Assembly: GCA_020248985.1 (NCBI GenBank)
Contig: JADCGL010000030.1
Location: forward strand, 100,600 to 164,599
Source of the DNA: Telmatospirillum sp.
GTDB lineage: Bacteria; Pseudomonadota; Alphaproteobacteria; CACIAM-22H2
Direction of reading: 5' to 3'
DNA length: 64,000 nucleotides
The notes beneath the pieces are model-generated. The model was given only the letters and a program-made list of their open reading frames with translations. It was not told where the DNA came from and made no database searches. Below are positions 35,697 through 44,234 of this stretch, one piece after another. How positions within the stretch are numbered: the stretch's first letter is position 1; every line of letters begins with the position of its first letter. The translations under genes and the position numbers were made by a program.

Positions 35697-37253
35697 TTGC
35701 GCAAGCTCGCATTCGCGGCCTGTTTGGTCCTCGGCTGGAACACATCTCTCGCTGCCCAGGAACTTGCGGTCGGCCTCGGTCTCAACGTGACTTCGATCGA
35801 CCCGCATTTCCACAACACCACGCCCAATCTCAACGTCGCCGCCCAGATTTTCGACCGCCTCGTGCATACCGACGCGCAGCAGCGGCCGGTACCAGGTTTG
35901 GCCATCTCGTGGCGCACGCTCGATCCCACGACCTGGGAATTCGTGCTGCGCGACGGCGTGAAATTCTCCGACGGCACGCCGTTCGACGCACAAGACGTGC
36001 TGGCAAGTTTGCGCCGTGCGCCGCTTGTGCCCAACAGCCCGTCGAGTTTCGGCATCTATACGCGCGCCATTGCCGCGGCCGAGGCCCCCGCCCCCAACCG
36101 CGTCGTGATCCGCACGCGCGAGCCCTATCCGCTGCTGCCCTACGATCTTTCGGCCGTGAACATCGTCTCGCGCGCGGCCGAAACCGCGAGCACGGCCGAT
36201 TTCAATTCCGGGCGATCGGCGATCGGCACCGGGCCCTTCAAGGTCGTGTCGTGGACGCCCGGCGACCGTCTCGTCGTCGAGCGCAATCCCTATTGGTGGG
36301 GCGGGACGGTGCCGTGGGCACGCGTGACGTTCCGGCTGATCGTCAATGACACGGCGCGCGTTGCAGCCTTGCTCGCAGGCGACGTGCAGATGATCGAGGC
36401 TGTGCCGCCGGCGGACATTGCGCGCCTTGAGCGCGATCCCGCTTTCCGGGTAAGCCGCAGCCTCACCACGCGCTTTTTCTTCCTGCATCCCGACCAGTTC
36501 CGCGACGTAACACCCTTTGCGACCGACAAGGCGGGGAACGCGCTGCCGCGCAACCCGTTGCAGGACGTGCGCGTGCGCCGCGCGATCTCACTTGCGATCA
36601 ACCGTGCGGCGATCGCCGAACGTCTGTTCTCGGGCCAAGCCGTGCCGGCTGGCGGCGTGGTGCCCGACGGCTTCTTCGGCGGCGATCCGGACCTCAAAGC
36701 ACCTGCCTTCGATCCCGACCTTGCCAAGCGCCTGCTCACGGAAGCGGGCTATCCGGACGGCTTTGCGATCACGATTCACGGGCCCAACGACCGCTACGTC
36801 AACGACGACCAGGTCGTGCAGGCGATCGCCCAGATGCTGGCGCGCATCGGCATCCAGGCCAAAGTCGAGACGATGCCGTGGGCGACGTTCGCAAGCCGCT
36901 CCAACCGGCCGGATTTCAGCTTGATCTATATCGGCTGGCTGTCGGCGACCGGCGAAGCTTCCTCGACATTGCGCTCGCTCCTGGCGACGTTCAACCGCGA
37001 GACCGGGATGGGCTCGTCCAATCGCGGGCGTTTCTCCGATGCCGGTTTCGACGCCAAACTCGCCGAAGCGCTCGGCGAGATGGACGACGGCAAACGCGAA
37101 CTGGCTTTGCGCGCCGCCACGCGCCTGGCAATGGACGCGCAAGGCATCGTGCCGCTGCTCTACCAATACAGCGTCTGGGCAATGCGCAAGCCGCTTGCCT
37201 ACGGCCCACGCGCCGACGACCAGACTTGGGCCGCCTGGGTGCGGCCGGAATAG
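35697..37253 (+). CDS. ABC transporter substrate-binding protein, dipeptide/oligopeptide family (orphan)
   Basis: Family 5 solute-binding protein. The signal peptide (LRKLAFAACLVLGWNTSLAAQE) is followed by the family blocks SIDPHFHNTTPNLNVAAQIFDRLV, PGLAISWRTLDPTTWEFVLRDGVKFSDGTPFDAQDVLASLRR, GTGPFKVVSWTPGDRLVVERNPYWWG, DVRVRRAISLAINRAAIAERLFSGQA and AKRLLTEAGYPDGF. The start is taken as TTG 35697 because GAGGGGAG (35681-35688) is ideally placed for it. An in-frame ATG at 35679 lies ahead of that site and would add six residues. No permease or ATPase genes follow: the next gene converges after three bases, so the partner transporter must be elsewhere. Confidence 0.88.
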   Translation: MRKLAFAACLVLGWNTSLAAQELAVGLGLNVTSIDPHFHNTTPNLNVAAQIFDRLVHTDAQQRPVPGLAISWRTLDPTTWEFVLRDGVKFSDGTPFDAQDVLASLRRAPLVPNSPSSFGIYTRAIAAAEAPAPNRVVIRTREPYPLLPYDLSAVNIVSRAAETASTADFNSGRSAIGTGPFKVVSWTPGDRLVVERNPYWWGGTVPWARVTFRLIVNDTARVAALLAGDVQMIEAVPPADIARLERDPAFRVSRSLTTRFFFLHPDQFRDVTPFATDKAGNALPRNPLQDVRVRRAISLAINRAAIAERLFSGQAVPAGGVVPDGFFGGDPDLKAPAFDPDLAKRLLTEAGYPDGFAITIHGPNDRYVNDDQVVQAIAQMLARIGIQAKVETMPWATFASRSNRPDFSLIYIGWLSATGEASSTLRSLLATFNRETGMGSSNRGRFSDAGFDAKLAEALGEMDDGKRELALRAATRLAMDAQGIVPLLYQYSVWAMRKPLAYGPRADDQTWAAWVRPE

Positions 37254-37256
37254 GCG

Positions 37257-38084
37257 TCAGACCATCGCGAGTTTGCGCAGCGTCTCCGGGCTCGCGACCG
37301 GAAAGCCGAAGAATTCGAGATAGGCCGGGATCTGTTCGAACAGCATGTCGAGCCCCACTTGCGTGCGGCAGCCGCGCGCGCGTGCGGCCGCCAGCAGCGG
37401 TGTCGTCTCGGGCAGCAACACCACCTCGCCCACAAAGGTCTGCGGATCGAGGCGCGTCACATCGAAAGGCAGCGCATCGCCTGGCTTCATGCCGAGCGGC
37501 GTTGCGTTGACCGCGAGATCGACATCGGCTGGATCGTTGTGGCCGACGCGCAGTGCGACCTTCGGCGCGTGGCGCTGCAGCCGTGCCGCGAGCTGCTCGG
37601 CCAACTGCGGATTGGCGTCGCAGATCGCAAGTTGGCCCACACCGGCAGCGGCGAGCGAAGCCGCGATCGCCGAGCCGACGCCGCCGCAGCCCACCACGAG
37701 CGCGCGAATGCCTGAAAGCTCGAGCCCCTTGCGCCGCACGCCGCGCACGAAGCCTTCGCCGTCGAACATGTCGCCGCGCAGACCGCATTCGGCGTCGAGC
37801 CGCACGGCATTGCAGGCACCTGCAATCCGCGCCGTATCGCTCGCCGAATCGACGAGCCCCAATGTCGTTACCTTGTGGGGCATGGTGACGAGCGCCCCGT
37901 GGATGTTCGACAGGCGAAACAACATGCGCAAAAACTGCGGATAGTCGGCAGGCCCGCAACCCATCGGCACCACGATCGCGTCGATGCCCGCATTCTCGAA
38001 ATAAGGATTGTAGATCATCGGCGATTTGAAGCTCGCCGTCGGCACGCCCAGATGGGCGATGAGGCGCGTTGTGCCGCTGATCAT
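37257..38084 (-). CDS. Shikimate dehydrogenase-like enzyme (AroE family)
   Basis: A 275-residue AroE-family NAD(P) oxidoreductase: N-terminal substrate domain with KSPMIYN, VTMPHK (catalytic Lys71) and GDMFDGEGF (Asp108), then a Rossmann domain with VVGCGGVGSAIAASLAAAG, NATPLGM and the C-terminal GLDMLFEQIPAYLEFF. In canonical AroE the substrate loop is S-x-S-P; here it reads FKSP, so the first shikimate-binding serine is Phe19, pointing to a different substrate or to the quinate/shikimate catabolic branch (inference). The gene is divergent from a TRAP transporter, 122 bp between starts, as in catabolic loci. Confidence 0.82.
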   Translation of the reverse strand: MISGTTRLIAHLGVPTASFKSPMIYNPYFENAGIDAIVVPMGCGPADYPQFLRMLFRLSNIHGALVTMPHKVTTLGLVDSASDTARIAGACNAVRLDAECGLRGDMFDGEGFVRGVRRKGLELSGIRALVVGCGGVGSAIAASLAAAGVGQLAICDANPQLAEQLAARLQRHAPKVALRVGHNDPADVDLAVNATPLGMKPGDALPFDVTRLDPQTFVGEVVLLPETTPLLAAARARGCRTQVGLDMLFEQIPAYLEFFGFPVASPETLRKLAMV

Positions 38085-38206
38085 CCTGCCAAGCCCTTCG
38101 GATGCGTTGCAAATACCCTGCGAACTCGATATTGACGTCGCCTGCGAAGAAATAGATCATCGCCCCAACAAAAAGCATCCAAAAAAAGACAAACGGAGGA
38201 ACCGAC

Positions 38207-39205
38207 ATGACAAAAAACATCGACCGCCGCGCCGCCCTCGCAGGCTTGGCCGGGACCGCAGCTTTTGCAGCCCTCGCACCGACGCCGTCGCGCGCACAAG
38301 GGGTCACGCTGCGCATGTCCGGCCCCATGACGCCGACCGACCAGCGCGCAGTAGCGCTCGAACAGATTTTCGCGCCCGCAGTTCGCGGGTTTGCGACCTA
38401 TCAGCCGCACTACAATGCAACGCTTTTCCGGCAAGGCACGGAGCTTGAAGCGATCGCGCGCAACAATCTCGAAATGTCGATCACCTCGCCGCAGGAGCTC
38501 GCGACGCTGCTGCCCGAATGGTCGATCTTCACGGCGGGCTATCTGCTGCGCGATGCCGAGCACCAGAAGAAAGTGTTCGCGGCCCCCTTCATGGACGGCA
38601 TGAAGAAAACGGTGGAAGACAGGCTCAACGTCAAGCTTCTGTCGGTCATGTATCTCGGCCGCCGCCAGCTCAATCTGCGCACGGAAAAAGAAATCCGCAC
38701 GCCGGCCGACCTTGCCGGTCTCAAGCTGCGCATGCCAGGCACGGAAGCGTGGCTGTTCCTTGGCCAGGCCTTGGGCGCCAATCCCCTGCCCGTCGCGTTC
38801 ACGGAAATCTACACGGCGCTGCAGACAGGGGCCATCGACGGCCAGGACAATCCGCTGCCGACCAACCGCGATTCGAAATTCTTCGAAGTGACCAAGCAGA
38901 TCGTGCTGACGAGCCACCTCGTCGACCAGAACTACATCGCCTTCTCGAAGCGCGTGTGGGACAGGCTGACACCGGCACAGCAGCAGACCGTGCAGAAAGC
39001 CGCCGACGACGCGGCCGAATTCGGCCGCCAGAACCAGCTGAAGCTCGAGGCCGAACTCGAGGACTTCTTCAAGGAACGCGGACTCAGGGTGTACACGCCC
39101 GACGTCGCAGCGTTCCGCACGCGCGTCCAGCAGGCCTATCTCAGCTCCAAATTCGCGAACGACTGGCCGAAGGGCCTGCTCGAACAGATCAACGCGATTC
39201 AATAG
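38207..39205 (+). CDS. dctP: TRAP transporter substrate-binding protein (DctP family)
   Basis: Periplasmic binding protein of a TRAP transporter, 332 residues. The N-terminus (MTKNIDRRAALAGLAGTAAFAALAPTPSRAQ) is a Tat-like/Sec signal with twin Arg. The mature part has GTELEAIARNNLEMSITSPQELA, RTPADLAGLKLRMPGTEAWLFLGQALGANPLPVAFTEIYTALQTGAIDGQDNP (the TRAP signature with the carboxylate-binding Arg) and VTKQIVLTSHLVDQNYIAFSKRVWD. Followed by dctQ and dctM in the same direction. Substrates of the family are carboxylates; here shikimate- or quinate-like acids are possible given the AroE-like neighbour (inference). Confidence 0.92.
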   Translation: MTKNIDRRAALAGLAGTAAFAALAPTPSRAQGVTLRMSGPMTPTDQRAVALEQIFAPAVRGFATYQPHYNATLFRQGTELEAIARNNLEMSITSPQELATLLPEWSIFTAGYLLRDAEHQKKVFAAPFMDGMKKTVEDRLNVKLLSVMYLGRRQLNLRTEKEIRTPADLAGLKLRMPGTEAWLFLGQALGANPLPVAFTEIYTALQTGAIDGQDNPLPTNRDSKFFEVTKQIVLTSHLVDQNYIAFSKRVWDRLTPAQQQTVQKAADDAAEFGRQNQLKLEAELEDFFKERGLRVYTPDVAAFRTRVQQAYLSSKFANDWPKGLLEQINAIQ

Positions 39206-39273
39206 GCATGGGCCAGTAGGCAAAAGCGGGCGGCGGCTCCGACGGTGCCGCCGCCCGGTTCGCCGGAGTTGAG

Positions 39274-39789
39274 ATGCAACGGCTAGTCCAACGCGCGCGG
39301 GTGCTTGCACTCGACATTGCAGCACTGATGCTGGGCGCACTCTTCGTCGTGTTCCTGATCCAGATCCTGTCGCGCTACGTTCTCAACGCGCCGGCACTCT
39401 GGACGCTCGAAGCCTGCCTGACCCTCTGGCTCTGGGTGGTCTTCTGGGGTGGTGCCTTCGTGCTGCAGGAGAAGGACCATGTCCGCTTCGACGTGCTCTA
39501 TCTCGCGGTGGGCCGCAATCTACGGCGCGTCTTCGCGATGGTTTCGGCCGTCGCCATTGGTGGCGGTATGCTGGCGGCATTGCCGGCCACATGGAGCTAT
39601 ATCACCTTCTACCAGATCAAGCGGAGTGCCGTGCTGGGGATCCGGCTCGACATCGTATTCTGCATCTACGGCATCTTCGCGGCCATGCTGGTGATCCGCT
39701 ATTTCTGGCGCGCAATCCTCATCGCGCGCGGGGCCGATCCCGAAAAACTCGACAGGCGCGAGATACAAGACGGATATCACGTGCAATGA
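39274..39789 (+). CDS. dctQ: TRAP transporter small permease (DctQ family)
   Basis: 171-residue inner-membrane protein with four hydrophobic segments (IAALMLGALFVVFLIQILSRYVL; LWLWVVFWGGAFVLQEKDHVRFDVLY; VSAVAIGGGMLAALPAT; RLDIVFCIYGIFAAMLVIRYF). It carries the DctQ core W...WGGAFVLQEKDHVRFDV, the usual H-x-R-F-D motif. The 3' end overlaps dctM by four bases (ATGA), typical for TRAP operons. Confidence 0.92.
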   Translation: MQRLVQRARVLALDIAALMLGALFVVFLIQILSRYVLNAPALWTLEACLTLWLWVVFWGGAFVLQEKDHVRFDVLYLAVGRNLRRVFAMVSAVAIGGGMLAALPATWSYITFYQIKRSAVLGIRLDIVFCIYGIFAAMLVIRYFWRAILIARGADPEKLDRREIQDGYHVQ

Positions 39790-41087
39790 GTCTCGCGCTT
39801 TTCTCGTGCCTCGCGGTCATGATCGTCCTCGCGACGATCGGCGCTTCGATCCCTTTGTCGATGATCGTCTCGGCCGTCGTCTATCTGGCGGTGAAGGGCC
39901 AGGATATGGGGCTTGCCGCCGAGCAGATCATCCAGGGCCTCTACGACAGTTTCGTAATTCTCGCGATCCCGCTTTTCATCGTGGCAGCGAACTTCATGAA
40001 TGCCGGCACGATTTCGGACCGGCTCAACATATTCTGCCTTGCCATCGTCGGCCGGCTCAAGGGCGGCATGGGCCATGTGAACGTGCTCAACAGCCTCGTC
40101 TTCGCCGGCATGTCGGGCTCGGCCGTCGCCGACGTCGTCGGCATGGGCAAGATGTCGATCGACATGATGGTCAAGAACAACCGCTATCCTTTGGGCTACG
40201 CGGCGGCCATCACGGCGGCAACGGCCGTGGTTGGCCCGATCATCCCGCCCTCGATCCCGATGGTGCTGTACTCGATCGTGTCAGACGCCTCGATCGGCTA
40301 CTTGTTCCTCGGCGGGGTGTTGCCGGGCCTCATCATGTGCGCGGCGATGATGCTGCTGAACACGTACATGGCGCATCGGATGGACGTGCCGTTGGAAGAG
40401 CCGATTCCGCTTCGGGACATTCCCGCGGTCACGGCGAGGGCATTCCCGGCACTCTTGATGCCGATCATCCTGCTCGCCGGCATCTATGGCGGCGCCACAA
40501 CGCCGACCGAAGCCGCCGCCATCGCCGCCGCCTATGCCTTCCTCGTGGCCGTCTTCTTCTATCGTGCATTGAGTTTCAGCAACATCCGCACTGTCATGCA
40601 CGACAGCGTGAAATCCTCCGCCTCGGTCGGCCTGATCATCGGATCGGCGCTGATCTTCAACTATATCGTCGCGACCGAGAACATCCCTGCACAGGTGCAG
40701 CAAATGATGAAGGGCGTCGAGATATCGCCCCTTGTCTTCCTGCTGCTGCTGAACGTGCTGTTCCTGATTCTGGGCTGCCTTCTCGACGCGTCGACGATCA
40801 TCCTCGTCATCATCCCCGTCTTCATCCCGACGGTGAACGCGCTGGGGATCGACCTCGTGCATTTCGGCGTCGTCGCGGTTGTGAACTGCATGATCGGGCT
40901 GATCACGCCGCCTTACGGCGTGCTTCTCTTCGTGATCAACGCGATTACGGGCGTGCCGATGAAGCTTCTCATCCAGTATATCTGGCCCTGGATCGCGGTC
41001 TTGGTCGCCTCGCTGCTGTTGATGATCCTAGTACCCGATACCGTGCTGGCAATCCCAAAGCTGTTCGGTTACGTGCCCGGACGCTGA
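39786..41087 (+). CDS. dctM: TRAP transporter large permease (DctM family)
   Basis: 433-residue sodium- or proton-coupled permease with ~12 hydrophobic segments. It shows IPLFIVAANFMNAGTISDRL, GGMGHVNVLNSLVFAGMSGSAVADVVGMG (DctM signature), AAITAATAVVGPIIPPSIPMVLYSIVSDASIGYLFLGGVLPGL, GGATTPTEAAAIAAAYAFLV and GLITPPYGVLLFVINAITGVP. Start ATG 39786 overlaps the dctQ stop. It forms the transport channel with DctQ and receives ligand from DctP. Confidence 0.95.
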   Translation: MSLALFSCLAVMIVLATIGASIPLSMIVSAVVYLAVKGQDMGLAAEQIIQGLYDSFVILAIPLFIVAANFMNAGTISDRLNIFCLAIVGRLKGGMGHVNVLNSLVFAGMSGSAVADVVGMGKMSIDMMVKNNRYPLGYAAAITAATAVVGPIIPPSIPMVLYSIVSDASIGYLFLGGVLPGLIMCAAMMLLNTYMAHRMDVPLEEPIPLRDIPAVTARAFPALLMPIILLAGIYGGATTPTEAAAIAAAYAFLVAVFFYRALSFSNIRTVMHDSVKSSASVGLIIGSALIFNYIVATENIPAQVQQMMKGVEISPLVFLLLLNVLFLILGCLLDASTIILVIIPVFIPTVNALGIDLVHFGVVAVVNCMIGLITPPYGVLLFVINAITGVPMKLLIQYIWPWIAVLVASLLLMILVPDTVLAIPKLFGYVPGR

Positions 41088-41184
41088 GCCAAATCATCCG
41101 CAGCGATTAGCGGCGTGTCGCCTAGATTTTAGGCAGCACAGTCAAGACTTCCCTTTCTGCGGGCATAAGCGACGCGAATTTAGC

Positions 41185-41200
41185 TGGCATGTCGCTTGCA
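41185..41200 (+). promoter_or_regulatory. Sigma-54 (RpoN) promoter upstream of urtA
   Basis: TGGCATGTCGCTTGCA matches every fixed position of the sigma-54 -24/-12 consensus TGGCAYRNNNNTTGCW. It lies 50 bases upstream of the urtA ATG, at the head of the urea ABC operon. Urea transport genes are commonly activated by NtrC under nitrogen limitation, so the site fits the operon. An NtrC binding site further upstream could not be picked out with confidence. Confidence 0.8.
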
Positions 41201-41249
41201 GCCGCCATGCGCGGGTATCTTTGTCCACAAAATCGGGGAGGCCAAAAAT

Positions 41250-42542
41250 ATGCGCGTTTCGCGTCGGACATTGTTGGCAAGCGCTGCAGGCAGCGCTGCG
41301 ATTCTGAAATTCGGGGCCATGGGCTCGCACGCGCAGGGTGCGCCGATCAAGGTCGGCATTCTGCACTCGCTGTCGGGCACGATGGCGATCTCGGAAACGA
41401 CGTTGAAAGACGTCATGCTGATGCTGATCGAAGAGCAGAACAAGAAGGGCGGCATTCTCGGCCGCCGTCTCGAAGCGGTCGTCACCGACCCCGCCTCGAA
41501 CTGGCCGCTATTCGCCGAGAAGGCGCGCGAACTCATCACGCGCGACCGCGTGTCGGCGACGTTCGGCTGCTGGACGTCGGTGAGCCGCAAGTCGGTTCTT
41601 CCGGTGTTCAAGGAGCTCAACAACATCCTCTTCTACCCCGTCCAGTATGAGGGCGAAGAGAGCGAGCGCAACGTGTTCTACACGGGTGCCGCACCGAACC
41701 AGCAGGCGATCCCGGCCGTCGACTATCTGATGTCGAAGGACGGCGGCGAAGTGAAACGCTGGGTGCTCGCGGGCACGGACTACGTGTATCCGCGCACGAC
41801 CAACCGCATCCTCGAAGCCTATCTGCGCTCGAAGGGCGTCGCGGCGTCGGACATCATGATCAACTACACGCCGTTCGGCCATTCCGACTGGCAGACGATC
41901 GTCGCCAGCATCAAGACCTTCGGCGCTGCCGGCAAGAAGACGGCCGTGGTCTCCACGATCAACGGCGACGCCAACGTGCCGTTCTACAAGGAACTGGGCA
42001 ACCAGGGCGTCAAGGCGACGGACATTCCGGTCGTCGCCTTCTCGGTCGGCGAAGAAGAACTTGCCGGCATCGACACGAAGCCGCTCCTCGGCCACTTGGC
42101 CGCTTGGAACTACTTCCAGTCGGTCAAGAACCCGGACAACGAAGCCTTCATCAAAGCCTGGCAGGCTTTCACGCGCAACCCGAAGCGCGTGACCAACGAC
42201 CCGATGGAAGCCCACTATATCGGCTTCAACATGTGGGTTAAGGCCGTCGAGAAAGCCAAGACCGTCGACGTCGACGCCGTCATCGACGCGCTCCCCGGCA
42301 TCAAGCAGGCGAACCTGACCGGCGGCATCTCCGAAATGCTGCCCAACCACCACATCACCAAGCCCGTGATGATCGGCGAAGTGCGCGAAGACGGGCAGTT
42401 CGACGTGGTGTGGCAGACGGCCGGCCTCGTGCCGGGCGACGCTTGGTCGAAGCATCTCGAAGGTTCGAAAGACCTGATCGGCGACTGGGTCGGCCGCAAG
42501 TGCGGCAACTGGAACACGGTCACGAACCGCTGCGGCGCCTAA
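41250..42542 (+). CDS. urtA: Urea ABC transporter substrate-binding protein
   Basis: Periplasmic binding protein of the Urt system (430 residues from ATG 41250, with GGGGAG at 41235-41240). The Tat-like signal MRVSRRTLLASAAGSAAILKFGAMGSHAQ is followed by UrtA blocks: KVGILHSLSGTMAISETTLKD, GGILGRRLEAVVTDPASNWPLFAEKARELI, ATFGCWTSVSRKSVLPVFKELNNILFYPVQYEGEE, YVYPRTTNRILEAYL and SEMLPNHHITKPVMIGEVREDGQFDVVW. The Cys-Trp-Thr-Ser loop is typical of the urea/short amide branch. It heads urtABCDE, preceded by a sigma-54 promoter. Confidence 0.95.
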   Translation: MRVSRRTLLASAAGSAAILKFGAMGSHAQGAPIKVGILHSLSGTMAISETTLKDVMLMLIEEQNKKGGILGRRLEAVVTDPASNWPLFAEKARELITRDRVSATFGCWTSVSRKSVLPVFKELNNILFYPVQYEGEESERNVFYTGAAPNQQAIPAVDYLMSKDGGEVKRWVLAGTDYVYPRTTNRILEAYLRSKGVAASDIMINYTPFGHSDWQTIVASIKTFGAAGKKTAVVSTINGDANVPFYKELGNQGVKATDIPVVAFSVGEEELAGIDTKPLLGHLAAWNYFQSVKNPDNEAFIKAWQAFTRNPKRVTNDPMEAHYIGFNMWVKAVEKAKTVDVDAVIDALPGIKQANLTGGISEMLPNHHITKPVMIGEVREDGQFDVVWQTAGLVPGDAWSKHLEGSKDLIGDWVGRKCGNWNTVTNRCGA

Positions 42543-42571
42543 TCGGCGTTGATACTGGAGCACGTCGCCCG

Positions 42572-44224
42572 ATGCAGCGATCCATGGCAGCCTCGGTCGG
42601 CATGCACCAGAGCCTCATGAAAAAAGCAAGCATGGCGGGGTTCCTCGCCATGCTTGTGCTTTTTGCGGCCTTGCTCTCGATACCGGCGCGCGCGCAGAGC
42701 TACGACGCCGCGATCGACCGTTTCCTCTCGGACAGTTTCCCCGATACCGAAGCCGGCATTTCCGCCCTTCAAGCCGCGGGCGATGCGCGCGGCGTTGCCG
42801 TGCTCGACGCGCTGCTCGACCGGCGCCTGTTCGTGGTTGCGGCGAGCCGCACCGTGCTGGTGCGCGACCGCGCGGGCCAGACCAACGATGCGCGCACCGG
42901 CCAAACCGTTGCCGAGGCGCCAGCCGGCGCCGTGATGGTCCGGCTCAACAACCGACTGCGCGGACTCGCCCAAGCGGCCCTCGGCGCGATGACCTTGCTG
43001 TCGCCGGATCCCGAGCGGCGGCGGCTTGCGGCCGAAGCCGTGTTCCGCTCGCGCGATGCGAGTGCCCTTCCCGCCATCGACAAGACGCTCGAAACCGAAT
43101 CCGTGCCGCGCGTGCGCGCCGCTTTGCGCGAAGCGCGCGCCGCGATCTTGCTGGCCGATGCGCAAGCGCCGATGGCCGAGCGTATTGCGGCCGCCGCCTT
43201 CATCGGCGAGATCGGCGATCAGGACGGCATCGGCCTCCTGCGCCAAACGCTGACCAACGCGCAAGGTCAGCTGCGCGAAGCCGTCGAAGCCGCGATCAAA
43301 CGTGCGGAATTCACGCAGCAGCTGCGCCGTGCGGGCCAAACTTTCTGGTTCGGCCTGTCGCTCGGCTCGGTGCTGCTGCTGGCCGCCATCGGCCTTGCGA
43401 TCACGTTCGGCGTGATGGGCGTCATCAACATGGCGCATGGCGAGATGGTCATGATCGGCGCCTACGTCACGTTCGTCGTGCAGGATCTAATCCGCGCGAA
43501 TGCGCCGCATCTGTTCGACTGGTCCTTGCCGATCGCCCTGCCGCTCGCTTTCGTCATTACGGGCCTCATCGGCATTGTTATCGAACGCGGCATCATCCGC
43601 TTCCTCTACGGCCGTCCGCTCGAGACGCTGCTGGCGACGTTCGGCGTGAGCCTCGTGCTACAGCAGGCCGTGCGCACGGCTTTCGGCCCCACGAACCGCG
43701 AGGTGGGTGCGCCCTCCTACATGTCCGGCTCGTTCGATTTCATCGGCATGCAAATCACCTACGGGCGCCTTTGGATCCTCGTTTTCACCTTCGCCGTCTT
43801 CTTCCTGCTGCTGGCGGTGCTCAAAGCCACGGCCCTGGGTTTGCACATGCGTGCAGTCACGCAGAACCGGCGCATGGCGGCCTCGATGGGCATTCGCACC
43901 GGCTTCGTCGATGCGATGACCTTCGGCCTCGGCTCGGGCATTGCGGGACTTGCGGGCGTGGCGCTGAGCCAGATCGACAATGTGAGCCCCAATCTCGGCC
44001 AGAGCTACATCATCGACAGCTTCATGGTCGTGGTGTTCGGCGGCGTGGGCAATCTGTGGGGCACGCTTGTCGCCGCCTTCACGCTCGGTATCGCCAACAA
44101 AGTGCTCGAGCCGTTTGTAGGGGCCGTGCTCGGCAAGATCCTGATCCTCGTTCTGCTGATCTTGTTCATCCAGAAGCGCCCGCGCGGTCTGTTCGCCTTG
44201 AAAGGCCGGGCCGTCGAGCAATGA
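42572..44224 (+). CDS. urtB: Urea ABC transporter permease UrtB
   Basis: 550-residue permease with the family's long periplasmic N-terminal extension (signal-like AGFLAMLVLFAALLSIPARAQ, then ~240 residues of HEAT-like helices such as RRRLAAEAVFRSRDASALPAIDKTL). A LivH-type domain of about eight TM segments follows: GLAITFGVMGVINMAHGEMVMIGAYVTF, RGIIRFLYGRPLETLLATFGVSLVLQQ and AVTQNRRMAASMGIRTG. CTGGAG at 42555-42560 precedes ATG 42572; several later ATGs exist near the signal segment. Partner of UrtC. Confidence 0.94.
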   Translation: MQRSMAASVGMHQSLMKKASMAGFLAMLVLFAALLSIPARAQSYDAAIDRFLSDSFPDTEAGISALQAAGDARGVAVLDALLDRRLFVVAASRTVLVRDRAGQTNDARTGQTVAEAPAGAVMVRLNNRLRGLAQAALGAMTLLSPDPERRRLAAEAVFRSRDASALPAIDKTLETESVPRVRAALREARAAILLADAQAPMAERIAAAAFIGEIGDQDGIGLLRQTLTNAQGQLREAVEAAIKRAEFTQQLRRAGQTFWFGLSLGSVLLLAAIGLAITFGVMGVINMAHGEMVMIGAYVTFVVQDLIRANAPHLFDWSLPIALPLAFVITGLIGIVIERGIIRFLYGRPLETLLATFGVSLVLQQAVRTAFGPTNREVGAPSYMSGSFDFIGMQITYGRLWILVFTFAVFFLLLAVLKATALGLHMRAVTQNRRMAASMGIRTGFVDAMTFGLGSGIAGLAGVALSQIDNVSPNLGQSYIIDSFMVVVFGGVGNLWGTLVAAFTLGIANKVLEPFVGAVLGKILILVLLILFIQKRPRGLFALKGRAVEQ

Positions 44225-44234
44225 GTGTCGGGCA

